Assembly (NCBI GenBank): GCA_020628475.1
Contig: JAHDFB010000015.1
Location: forward strand, 1-58,852
Length of the DNA: 58,852 nucleotides
DNA from: Saprospiraceae bacterium
GTDB taxonomy: Bacteria; Bacteroidota; Bacteroidia; Chitinophagales; Saprospiraceae
Direction of reading: 5' to 3'
Shown here: positions 45,758-53,321 of the stretch, piece after piece
Layout: each line of letters starts with the position of its first letter
How positions within the stretch are numbered: position 1 is the first letter of the stretch
The notes under the pieces: generated by a model
Told to the model about the DNA's origin: nothing
Database searches by the model: none
The model's input: the letters and a program-made list of their open reading frames with translations, nothing else
Translations under genes and position numbers: made by a program

Positions 45758-46249
45758 TTACTTGGATTCTGCCGCACGTTTCAAATCCGCGGCATATGTA
45801 TCAAAATTTTCGTCAAAGGATGGCAATTGATTCGCGAATAATGGAAACATTGGACTGCTAATTTTCTCCGTCATCGTAAAACGAACTCCATCAGCCATTT
45901 TTTCGATAAGAAAAACCCGTTTCCCCATAGCATCACCCCAGACCATCCGTTCTTGATCTTGCATTTCTTTAATCCTGATTTTAAAGGTACGCTCCGGAGC
46001 CAAAGTGCTTTTTAATTTAATCTTTTCTCCAACTGCGATATCACCGTCGATGGATATCACCGTCGAATTCCAGTTCGGAAAGTCTTTGGCATCGGTTAAC
46101 AATGTCCATACGGTAGCTGCATCAGCTTGAATTTCCGTGCTAACACTGGTCGTTCGACTAAAGGTTTTCTTGATGGTAGAAGCTGGTTGCGATTGTGCCA
46201 TTAAAGAAATATTAAACAGTAAAAAAATGAAGAAAATACTTGATTTCAT
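45758..46249 (-). CDS. Exported SRPBCC (START-like) domain protein
   Basis: 163 aa with signal peptide (NISLMAQS). The helix-grip fold is shown by TEIQADAATVWTLLTDAKDFPNWNSTVISIDGDIAVGEKI and the long C-terminal helix (SFDENFDTYAADLKRAAES). Such domains bind hydrophobic ligands; here in the envelope. A Crp-family regulator gene lies upstream on the same strand (78-bp gap). Confidence 0.82.
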   Translation of the reverse strand: MKSSIFFIFLLFNISLMAQSQPASTIKKTFSRTTSVSTEIQADAATVWTLLTDAKDFPNWNSTVISIDGDIAVGEKIKLKSTLAPERTFKIRIKEMQDQERMVWGDAMGKRVFLIEKMADGVRFTMTEKISSPMFPLFANQLPSFDENFDTYAADLKRAAESK

Positions 46250-46326
46250 TGTATTAAGTTAAGCTCATTGAATGAACACAAAGCTACGTTCTTACTGCTA
46301 TTTCTTACTTTACATTTGTTAAGAAA

Positions 46327-46911
46327 TCACTTCTTGGATTGCTTTCCTGCTCGAATTCTTGACAAGGATACGGGGGACATTTGTAACATCGAAGCGATAT
46401 CTTTTAATGGAGCCACCTGAATAAATCGAGGAAACATGTATTCGATATACTGATAATTTCTGGTCGCATCATTGGCCAATAAATTTACAAAAACATCTAT
46501 CAAGATAATGTGCAAGTGTTCGGTTAAGAAGACGCCAAACTGTGCCCAATCTTTGTTGCTCGAATAGAGTTCAAGCAAGGATTGTCTTGATATACAATAC
46601 GCTTCCGTATCTTCATAAAATTGAATATTAAATCGAGAAGCTTCTTGATGAACAAAGCTCTTAAATTCGGTGATAAAAGTCTGTTCGGGTTTCATCCAAA
46701 GGGTCTGTTCTGCCCCCTCTTCATCGTGATAAAAACATCGGGAGATCGAAGCTTTCGCAAAGTAAAGTTCGTTGGAAACTTCACCAGCTTTCATGACGAT
46801 TTCTTTTGATCGGATTTCTTTTCTTTCAAACAGAGCCATCCCTTCTTCCAATGCATCTCGATCAAAGTTTGGATAATATTTTAAAATTTGTGCTTGTAGC
46901 TGTTCTTTCAT
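46327..46911 (-). CDS. Crp/Fnr-family transcriptional regulator
   Basis: 194 aa. Cyclic-nucleotide-binding fold (about 10-120; ERKEIRSKEIVMKAGEVSNELYFAKASISRCFY) without an Fnr Cys cluster, followed by a winged helix (APLKDIASMLQMSPVSLSRIRAG). This resembles the short Bacteroidota Crp-like proteins. It could control the SRPBCC gene downstream (position only). Ligand unknown. Confidence 0.88.
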   Translation of the reverse strand: MKEQLQAQILKYYPNFDRDALEEGMALFERKEIRSKEIVMKAGEVSNELYFAKASISRCFYHDEEGAEQTLWMKPEQTFITEFKSFVHQEASRFNIQFYEDTEAYCISRQSLLELYSSNKDWAQFGVFLTEHLHIILIDVFVNLLANDATRNYQYIEYMFPRFIQVAPLKDIASMLQMSPVSLSRIRAGKQSKK

Positions 46912-46961
46912 TTTTACAATACTAAAGATTGATTTATTTACATGTAAAAGAAATTAATGAC

Positions 46962-47678
46962 CTATTTGATTTGAATCGTCTTAAAAATTTCTATTAGTTC
47001 ATATTCATCGAATTCCATATCGGATCTGATCCCAAGAAATAGTTTATTACTGATATTTTCATCCAAAGGCTCAAAATGTACACTTGAAATATTGGAATTC
47101 GTTTCGTCTTTCCATAAGGCAATTGATCTCTGATACGACCCAATAGTATCGACAATCAGTTTATAATTTTCTAATTCGTTTCTTTCTTCATCTGGTACAT
47201 GATATGGAACCGTATATTTTTTGTCTTTATAATCGAATGAATATAAACATGTAAAAGTTTCTCTACTCTCCGTTAACGAATCCGTTATACCTTCTATCAT
47301 TTCAAATTTGAGATTCTCAATTTCTGACAAAATATTTCTTATATCAATATTTTCGTTTGTTCCTTTCTTAAATTTCTCTTTTGTCAAACTATAGAATAAA
47401 ACTAGCGATGAAAAATCCACATGCTTCTGTTTTTCAAGCATGAACGATTCCTTATTTAATGGAGGTCCCTGTGAATACCGGCCATAGTCGAAAATGAAAG
47501 AAGATTTTTTATTTTTTAAAGATCCCACAAAGGAATCGATACCATCCATTTGCTCATACTTAAAATCTTTAGGCAAAATAATGCTGAATTGATTAAATTC
47601 AATCAAATGAGTATCGTCATTTTCTTGAGGTATATACTTTACACTGTCTTCACAAGCAATTATAACGAATAGTGCCAA
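46962..47678 (-). CDS. Hypothetical lipoprotein
   Basis: 238 aa as read from a TTG at 47678 (ALFVIIAC, lipobox Cys9). The open frame extends upstream to a CTG at 47702 giving xKLASYILLALFVIIAC, which is a much better signal peptide with a positive N-region; no ATG is available in either case. The mature part has no recognised domain (YKLIVDTIGSYQRSIALW, FEPLDENISNKLFLGIRSDMEFDEYELIEIF). 32 bp after the DUF6503 gene. Confidence 0.55.
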   Translation of the reverse strand: MALFVIIACEDSVKYIPQENDDTHLIEFNQFSIILPKDFKYEQMDGIDSFVGSLKNKKSSFIFDYGRYSQGPPLNKESFMLEKQKHVDFSSLVLFYSLTKEKFKKGTNENIDIRNILSEIENLKFEMIEGITDSLTESRETFTCLYSFDYKDKKYTVPYHVPDEERNELENYKLIVDTIGSYQRSIALWKDETNSNISSVHFEPLDENISNKLFLGIRSDMEFDEYELIEIFKTIQIK

Positions 47679-47710
47679 TAATATATAAGAAGCAAGTTTC
47701 AGCTATGTTT

Positions 47711-48445
47711 CTATTTGAGCCTTTCAATTTTAATTGAATCAAGAATGTCTGTTCCTAGGAGACGATCACCTTGATGCGTGTACCAAGTACGTTTTTGAGG
47801 CAATCGAATGTCCTCATATTGAAGTTCGTCTGATAGCAAAATATATTCGCCATCTCCCTTTTCTTCATCGTGATAAAATCGATAACCGCTTAAAGCATAT
47901 GTACTCGGATCGAAATAAAAATACCAGATATCATGACCGACAGCCTCTTCATATTCTATCCGTATTTGTAGCAAGTTTCTACCAAAAAAATCGACCTCTT
48001 TTACGGTAGGATCGATGATTGTGCCCGGATCTTTAAGCTTCATGGGCAACAGCCATAAATATTGATAATAGTTCTTCATCGTCGTTAAACGTTTTTCGGA
48101 AATTTTGTAGCGATCGATTTGATGTTGTGAAATCGTCGTATCTCCTGCGAGCGTAAAACGAGCATTCCCTTTATGCAAGCTAGATACCAATTCCCCGACT
48201 TCCGTAGGACGTCGCATTTGAAACATTTCGTTCTTAATATCAAAAGAGATACTTGATTTTCGATCTGATCCCCCGGGTCTGGTCTCCGTAAAAAACATGG
48301 ATACTTCTTGATTAAAGAGCGTCCCATCAGGATCGTGGTATGCCATACTTTTTTCGAGCAAAGCGGTGGCTGTCATGTCTTGTGCATTCAATGCATTGAA
48401 TATCAAGCATAGGCATAAAATCGTCAACCATTTAAATAATTTCAT
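47711..48445 (-). CDS. DUF6503 exported lipid-binding-like protein
   Basis: 244 aa from ATG 48445, with signal peptide (MKLFKWLTILCLCLIFNALNA). An earlier start would only add a basic tail overlapping the upstream gene. Body: SMAYHDPDGTLFNQ, SSISFDIKNEMFQ, WLLPMKLKDPGTII, VKEVDFFGRNLLQIRIEYEE, WYFYFDPSTYALSGYRFYHD, ILDSIKIERL, the repeated strand pattern of LolA/LolB-like sandwich folds used for lipid transfer. Role unproven. Confidence 0.78.
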   Translation of the reverse strand: MKLFKWLTILCLCLIFNALNAQDMTATALLEKSMAYHDPDGTLFNQEVSMFFTETRPGGSDRKSSISFDIKNEMFQMRRPTEVGELVSSLHKGNARFTLAGDTTISQHQIDRYKISEKRLTTMKNYYQYLWLLPMKLKDPGTIIDPTVKEVDFFGRNLLQIRIEYEEAVGHDIWYFYFDPSTYALSGYRFYHDEEKGDGEYILLSDELQYEDIRLPQKRTWYTHQGDRLLGTDILDSIKIERLK

Positions 48446-48500
48446 TCTTCGAACATTTCGGACCAAGATAAGAATAAACAGGAAACAAAAACGTCGTCTA

Positions 48501-48971
48501 CTAGCTGCTCCAAGAGGAATATGAATGATCGATGAGATATGCATTGTAGTACCGTGCGTCTTCTGTTACTTCTTGACCGATCCAAGACGGCAACTCTATA
48601 TTTTCATCATACTGATCCAGTTCGCATTCGGCCAAAACCAATCCAGCATTGTCCCGTTCAAAGACATCAATTTCCCAAATCTTACCTTTAAATTCTAATT
48701 GATATCGTTGTTTTTCAATAGCCGGTTTCTCACATAATGCCATCATTTCTTGAGCATCTTTCAGGGGTATTTCATACTCGAATTCGGAACGACGACCTTT
48801 ATCAACTTTTCCTTTGATGGTTAAAAGGGCTCGATCTCCCTTGATTCGTACTCGAACAGATCGATGCAGATCTGATTGCAAATACGCTTGTCGTATATTT
48901 ATCTTCGATTGTATCCCATCACGCCATTGATCATTCTTGACCAAAAACTTACGTTCTATCTCTACTGCCAT
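48501..48971 (-). CDS. CYTH-domain triphosphate tunnel metalloenzyme
   Basis: 156 aa. Starts with the diagnostic E-x-E-x-K (Glu4, Glu6, Lys8 in VEIERKFLV) followed by the tunnel strands SVRVRIKGDRALLTIKGK, EFEYEIPL, WEIDVFERDNAGLVLAECEL and a C-terminal helix (DARYYNAYLIDH). CYTH enzymes hydrolyse triphosphate or make cAMP; with this E-x-E-x-K and no cyclase extras, inorganic triphosphatase is likely. Confidence 0.92.
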   Translation of the reverse strand: MAVEIERKFLVKNDQWRDGIQSKINIRQAYLQSDLHRSVRVRIKGDRALLTIKGKVDKGRRSEFEYEIPLKDAQEMMALCEKPAIEKQRYQLEFKGKIWEIDVFERDNAGLVLAECELDQYDENIELPSWIGQEVTEDARYYNAYLIDHSYSSWSS

Positions 48972-48994
48972 TTTTGCTTCTAGCTTCCTTAATA

Positions 48995-49471
48995 TTACAA
49001 TATGAGCTCCATCTGTACATTGCTCCGCGCATACGGTGAAGGGTCGGATTCAATTCGATTAAATCCTAACTTTCTATACAGCGCCAAAGCCGGTTTCAAG
49101 ACATCGTTAGTTTCTAGATAAACCCGATTAGCTCCTAAAGATCGAGCCTTTTCAATAACCGCTTGTCCCAATTGAAAACCAATTCCCTGCCCTTGTGCTT
49201 CATCCGATACCGCCATTTTAGCCAATTCATAGCTATTGCCTTTCATTTTAATCAATGCACAGACCCCGAGCACTTTTTCAGATCTGCAGGCTACAAGGAT
49301 GGCGCCTCCTGGATCAATAATATACGTTTGCGGATGATCCAAGGCTTTATAATCAAGTTCTTCCATAGTAAAATATCGATCAATCCAATGCTTATTAAGT
49401 GTTCTAAAATCAGCCTGGAACTTCGGACTATAGTCGACAATCTGTACAGGTGGATTTTCCATATTATCCAT
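48995..49471 (-). CDS. GNAT N-acetyltransferase
   Basis: 158 aa. Acetyl-CoA motif KMAVSDEAQGQGIGFQLGQAVIEKA (Q-x-x-G-x-G) followed by RVYLETNDVLKPALALYRKLGF, typical of small-molecule GNATs. First gene of a minus-strand run (GNAT, CYTH, DUF6503, lipoprotein) with short gaps, 23 bp to the CYTH gene. Confidence 0.88.
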   Translation of the reverse strand: MDNMENPPVQIVDYSPKFQADFRTLNKHWIDRYFTMEELDYKALDHPQTYIIDPGGAILVACRSEKVLGVCALIKMKGNSYELAKMAVSDEAQGQGIGFQLGQAVIEKARSLGANRVYLETNDVLKPALALYRKLGFNRIESDPSPYARSNVQMELIL

Positions 49472-49836
49472 TTATTTGCTTTCAAATTTAAGATAGTTGG
49501 ATCAACTAAAAAACAAATGCCCCATTCCATTCGTAGGATTCAAGTAGCATTTGATGCGTTACCGCTGTGCAGTAGTAGGCGAAGCCTAGACAAGGATTTT
49601 TAGTACAATCTCAAAAAGACTAGATGGATGTATGCTTACAAAACCAATGAACGGTCCTGATACCATTCCATTAAAATCCTTGGCCGAGCAGACTTGCGAG
49701 CTACGAAACATAGGGCTCGAACGCCCAAATAAACAAGTAAAAAAATGGACATATGCCTCCCGTTAAATAGAGTATAAATACGCATAGATTTCCTCATGAT
49801 TTCTTGTATTATTGAAGCTTCTCAACATTCTATACT
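49472..49836. other. Gene-free region with an inverted repeat
   Basis: 365 bp. CAAGGATTTT (49591-49600) and AAAATCCTTG (49673-49682) are exact inverted repeats 72 bp apart; a small stem TAGGC-GAA-GCCTA lies just before the left copy. GC-rich patches occur inside and after. May be a remnant of a small mobile or structured element; no coding sequence seen. Confidence 0.4.
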
Positions 49837-50544
49837 ATGCATTCATTAACGAACATACAGGATTGGACTGACATTACAGTGGCACGAGCTTCCATTTTTA
49901 CTTACAATTGGCAAACATCGTATCCAGCCTTAAAGGCATTTCTTTTTCATAAAAACGACTTACTATGCGTCTCTCAAGAATCAGAAGCTACCCATCTTCG
50001 TTTTTATATGGGGCTCGATGATCAGACTGCGGACATGTTGGTCGTTGGTGTCGATCAACAGGGAAAAGATATTATCGAAGTAGATCCCATAAATAGTCAG
50101 GTTTATAATTTCGCGCTGCCTTGCCCTGCTGTATGTGATGATGGAAATAGTCCTTTACTGCATACCAGTACTTCGAACTTGGCGGAGCTTACATCCCGGC
50201 GATCCTTAAGACAAAGTCAAACGCAAAGTTGTGAGGAACGCTTATTTCAAATTTCAAGTCAAGATGCCTTTCAAAGAACCAAGGCTTGGCAGGATATCTA
50301 CCCGCTAAAATCGGTTTTGTTCCCTCTGACAGACCTATATCAAATCCTGTCGGAATATGCTGCAGAAACGCTTCGTGTCTACTTTGGTAAAAGTGAAACA
50401 CAAGACTTTCATCTGATTCTTATCGGCGTAGACGGACAAGGAAATGATATTATCCGCCCAAATTTGTACAGTAATCGAATAAATGCTTGTTCTACTTCGC
50501 AAACGGCGAGCTGTGATACTGATAGTTATTTATATCACCCCTAG
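49837..50544 (+). CDS. Internally duplicated protein of unknown family
   Basis: 235 aa with two related halves: WQTSYPALKAFLFHKNDLLCVSQESEATHLRFYMGLDDQTADMLVVGVDQQGKDIIE and WQDIYPLKSVLFPLTDLYQILSEYAAETLRVYFGKSETQDFHLILIGVDGQGNDII. Each half has an LRxYxG-xxx-VGVDxQGxDI signature. Cysteines cluster between the halves and at the C-terminus. No signal peptide. It heads a same-strand operon with a multi-TM protein, histidine kinase and NarL regulator. Confidence 0.6.
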   Translation: MHSLTNIQDWTDITVARASIFTYNWQTSYPALKAFLFHKNDLLCVSQESEATHLRFYMGLDDQTADMLVVGVDQQGKDIIEVDPINSQVYNFALPCPAVCDDGNSPLLHTSTSNLAELTSRRSLRQSQTQSCEERLFQISSQDAFQRTKAWQDIYPLKSVLFPLTDLYQILSEYAAETLRVYFGKSETQDFHLILIGVDGQGNDIIRPNLYSNRINACSTSQTASCDTDSYLYHP

Positions 50545-50568
50545 GCCAAAAGGCATAAACCGATCAAG

Positions 50569-51219
50569 ATGACACTTTCCCACTCCACATTAGTGACCAT
50601 CTGTGAATATTCTCAGCTCTTTGTGTTGCTCCCATTCCTAGTGGGCGCAGGTCGATTTTTCCAACAAGATGTGGTCTACAAATTGCTGATTGGATTGATC
50701 TTTTCCGCCATAATTATCTCTGGACTCGCCTATCTGCTTTATGCGCAGGGTACTAATAATATGCCCTTACTCCATCTTTATACTATATTGGAAGGTAGTT
50801 TTTGGTGCGCCATTTATTATCAACGCTTCCATCATTCAAGCATCAGAAAAATACTTCTCTGTAGTGTGATTGGATTTGTGATACTTTGTCTGATAAACAT
50901 ATGCTTCTTTCAAAATCTGGAACAATACAATAGCTATAGTCGCTCTTTGGAGGCTGTATTACTGTGTGCCCTAGCCCTTTATTGGTTTTACTACAGAATG
51001 GTCGCATCCACGGATTCTTCTTCGAAGCATTCATCCTTTTTTCTGATCAATACGGCGGTGTTGATCTATTTTGCAGGCGCTTTTCTATTGTTTGTATTCA
51101 ATAATTTCATGATTGTTTTGGGGCGGCAGCACGTTCTTGAGGCTTGGGCGATTCATGGTATTTTCTTGAGCATTCACTACCTTTTAATCAGCATTGGTCT
51201 ATGGAGATATCAGGATTAA
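50569..51219 (+). CDS. Seven-TM membrane protein of a signalling operon
   Basis: 216 aa with about seven TM helices (QLFVLLPFLVGAGRFF, LIGLIFSAIIISGLAYLL, ILLCSVIGFVILCLINICFF, LEAVLLCALALYWFYY, LINTAVLIYFAGAFLLFVF, WAIHGIFLSIHYLLISIGLW) and no other domain. Its 3' end overlaps the histidine kinase start by 19 bp (51201-51219), so translation is coupled. It is a likely sensor or membrane platform for the kinase. Starts 24 bp after the duplicated protein. Confidence 0.75.
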   Translation: MTLSHSTLVTICEYSQLFVLLPFLVGAGRFFQQDVVYKLLIGLIFSAIIISGLAYLLYAQGTNNMPLLHLYTILEGSFWCAIYYQRFHHSSIRKILLCSVIGFVILCLINICFFQNLEQYNSYSRSLEAVLLCALALYWFYYRMVASTDSSSKHSSFFLINTAVLIYFAGAFLLFVFNNFMIVLGRQHVLEAWAIHGIFLSIHYLLISIGLWRYQD

Positions 51220-51998
51220 ATTCAGCCTCTTCCATATTGTATATGGGTATGTTGGGCATGTTTACTTTGGCCTTGATCATCGTGGGATTGGTGTTGGTCT
51301 ATAAGAAACGAATTCTACAAGAACAACTAAGATTACAGCAACAACAGATTGCCCATCAACAGCAATTATTGCAGAAAGGAATTGAGATTCAAGATGAAGA
51401 ACGCAAACGTTTTGCAGCTGACCTACACGATGAAATCGGCGGTGGTATTTCTACGGTGATGCTCTATGTTTCTCAATTGGCACAAAAGACCGATGATATG
51501 CGGTTGATGCCCATTGAACTTGAAAAAATTCGTCTTCAATTGAATCGCTTATTGAATAGCTCTAGAAATATTTCTTACAGTATCATGCCTAAAGCACTAG
51601 AGGATTTTGGTTTGAAAGCTGCGTTGAGTAATCTCTGTTTACAAATCGATGAGGCCAGTGCGGCACATTGTTATCTGGCATGGCATGGTGAGCTGGATCG
51701 CTTGGCTTTTCATGTAGAATTGGGCTTATATAGAATCATCAAAGAAGTACTCACCAACGCATTGAAGCATGCACAAGCTCAGAACATTTCCGTAGATATA
51801 AGAAATCAAGAAGCGCGTTTAGATATTTGTATCGAGGATGATGGAATCGGATTCAACACCTCTGAGGAATACATTGGTGTCGGACTAAAGAATATATACG
51901 ATCGTGCCTTGATTCTTGGTGTAGCCATAGCGTTAAGCTCCAGCCTCAAAGAAGGTACAAGCTATAACATGCATTATCAAAAACCTACTGTAGTATGA
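51201..51998 (+). CDS. NarL-type sensor histidine kinase (short form)
   Basis: 265 aa from ATG 51201. One TM helix (ILYMGMLGMFTLALIIVGLVLVYK), a coiled coil rich in Gln, then HisKA_3: His76 in RKRFAADLHDEIGGGISTVMLYVSQLA, and an ATPase with VLTNALKHAQAQN, DDGIGFN and GVGLKNIYDRALILG. No extracellular sensor region. Its stop overlaps the response-regulator start by 4 bp (51995-51998). Confidence 0.93.
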   Translation: MEISGLNSASSILYMGMLGMFTLALIIVGLVLVYKKRILQEQLRLQQQQIAHQQQLLQKGIEIQDEERKRFAADLHDEIGGGISTVMLYVSQLAQKTDDMRLMPIELEKIRLQLNRLLNSSRNISYSIMPKALEDFGLKAALSNLCLQIDEASAAHCYLAWHGELDRLAFHVELGLYRIIKEVLTNALKHAQAQNISVDIRNQEARLDICIEDDGIGFNTSEEYIGVGLKNIYDRALILGVAIALSSSLKEGTSYNMHYQKPTVV

Positions 51999-52657
51999 AT
52001 CAAATCATTCAATTGGCTTTAGTCGATGACCATCCTCTTTTTCGCTCGGGCATCAAGAGTTTATTTCGAGATCAAGCGGATATCGAAGTATTGATGGAGG
52101 CGGCAGATGGTCAAGATTTCTTGAATCGACTAGACACAGCGAAGATCTTACCAGATATTGTATTACTGGATATTCGAATGCCTCAATTGGATGGCTACGA
52201 CACCGCTTCGGTTTTGCTCCAAGAATATCCATCCATCCGGATTATCGTATTGACGATGCATGAAGAAGAGCGACATATCGTAAAAATGTTGGAACTAGGG
52301 GTGAATGGTTATTTAATGAAAAATGCGCCTCCAAATGAGGTGATCGAAGGAATTCGATATGTCATGGAACACGACTACTATTTTAACCACAAGATCGGGC
52401 CCATTATGAGGAAAGTGATGATGTATGCCTCCAAACCTACTGGATCTAGATCGTCTTATCTTATCACAAAACGAGAATTGGATATTTTACAATTGATTTG
52501 TAAGGAGTATACCAACAAAGAAATTGCTGACGCTTTGTTTCTAAGTTTCCGTACGGTGGAGGGCTATCGTAAAAAGTTAATCGCCAAACTTCCAGTGCGC
52601 AATACAGCTGGTTTGGTCGTGTATGCACTGAAACATGATTTGGTTCAGCTGGAATAA
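51995..52657 (+). CDS. NarL/FixJ-family response regulator
   Basis: 220 aa. Receiver pocket Asp11/Asp12, phosphoacceptor Asp59 (VLLDIRMPQLDG) and Lys in GYLMKNA; LuxR-type helix-turn-helix at the C-terminus (ITKRELDILQLICKEYTNKEIADALFLSFRTVEGYRKKLIAKL). Partner of the overlapping kinase. Regulon not visible; the operon itself is an obvious candidate for autoregulation. Confidence 0.94.
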   Translation: MNQIIQLALVDDHPLFRSGIKSLFRDQADIEVLMEAADGQDFLNRLDTAKILPDIVLLDIRMPQLDGYDTASVLLQEYPSIRIIVLTMHEEERHIVKMLELGVNGYLMKNAPPNEVIEGIRYVMEHDYYFNHKIGPIMRKVMMYASKPTGSRSSYLITKRELDILQLICKEYTNKEIADALFLSFRTVEGYRKKLIAKLPVRNTAGLVVYALKHDLVQLE

Positions 52658-52668
52658 TGCAACCGGAA

Positions 52669-52706
52669 AGATTGCCAACCATTGTTTCTTCAAGGATTGG
52701 CAATCT
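52669..52706. terminator. Bidirectional terminator between the NarL gene and its convergent neighbour
   Basis: AGATTGCCAA (52669-52678) and TTGGCAATCT (52697-52706) are perfect 10-bp arms with an 18-nt loop, placed 12 bp after the regulator stop and 21 bp after the stop of the convergent gene. T-runs are short on both sides. Confidence 0.7.
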
Positions 52707-52726
52707 ATTATTCATTGGGTTAAGCC

Positions 52727-53185
52727 CTATCCTACTTTCGTTCCGCAACTGGAGGCCCCATTTTTATAGATATAGCGTTCTTTAGCAGCTGTATCGCCAA
52801 AATCTCCTAAATCTGTCGAGAAAGAAGCATCTGCAGGCCAATCACCACAGGCAGATTTTAAAGTATACTCGCCGTTCGTATCTTCCATGATACAGAATAT
52901 AGATGCTGGCAACCAGGCATTATTTCCTCCGTAATCGATCACCATACTTAATACATCATCCGTGGTAAAATTTTCCGAAAAAAGTGAACTATCCCAGATC
53001 CAAGTGGCGGCATCCCCTGAAGAATCTTTTGATCCGTACTTAGCCGTTCGACTATCAGAATCTGAATCTAAATCGATCACCGATCCACTATTCAGTGTAA
53101 TTTCCAATTCGAAAGCATTGTTACTACCGGCTTGATCCTTTGTTGAAGTGTTCGCCACTAAATAGATTGTTTTGACATTTGACAT
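52727..53185 (-). CDS. Small protein of unknown family
   Basis: 152 aa, no signal peptide, acidic, rich in D/S/G. Beta-strand pattern at the start (VKTIYLVANTSTKDQAGSNNAFELEITLNSGSVIDLDSDSDS) then NFTTDDVLSMVIDYGGNNAWLPASIFCIMEDTNGEYTL. A loose resemblance to PLAT-like sandwiches is not strong enough to name. A hairpin (53212-53230) lies upstream. Confidence 0.55.
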   Translation of the reverse strand: MSNVKTIYLVANTSTKDQAGSNNAFELEITLNSGSVIDLDSDSDSRTAKYGSKDSSGDAATWIWDSSLFSENFTTDDVLSMVIDYGGNNAWLPASIFCIMEDTNGEYTLKSACGDWPADASFSTDLGDFGDTAAKERYIYKNGASSCGTKVG

Positions 53186-53211
53186 AATAATTAAATTTTA
53201 ATGAGGTAAAT

Positions 53212-53230
53212 CAGGATTATTCAAATCCTG
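53212..53230. terminator. Hairpin between the TPR-regulator 3' end and the next start
   Basis: CAGGATT (53212-53218), loop ATTCA, AATCCTG (53224-53230). Lies 92-110 bp after the TPR gene stop on the minus strand and 27 bp before the next gene's start; either weak terminator or leader structure. Confidence 0.4.
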
Positions 53231-53321
53231 TTGTCGGTGTAAAATTAGATTAGAAGTCCATCGTGCAATAGTACCAAAATACGGTTTTGGCACAGGTATT
53301 TTGGGCTATTTTGGGGATGCA

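Noticed and set aside
47734..48009. Plus-strand frame opposite the DUF6503 gene
   Set aside because: Shadow frame with no recognisable sequence features.
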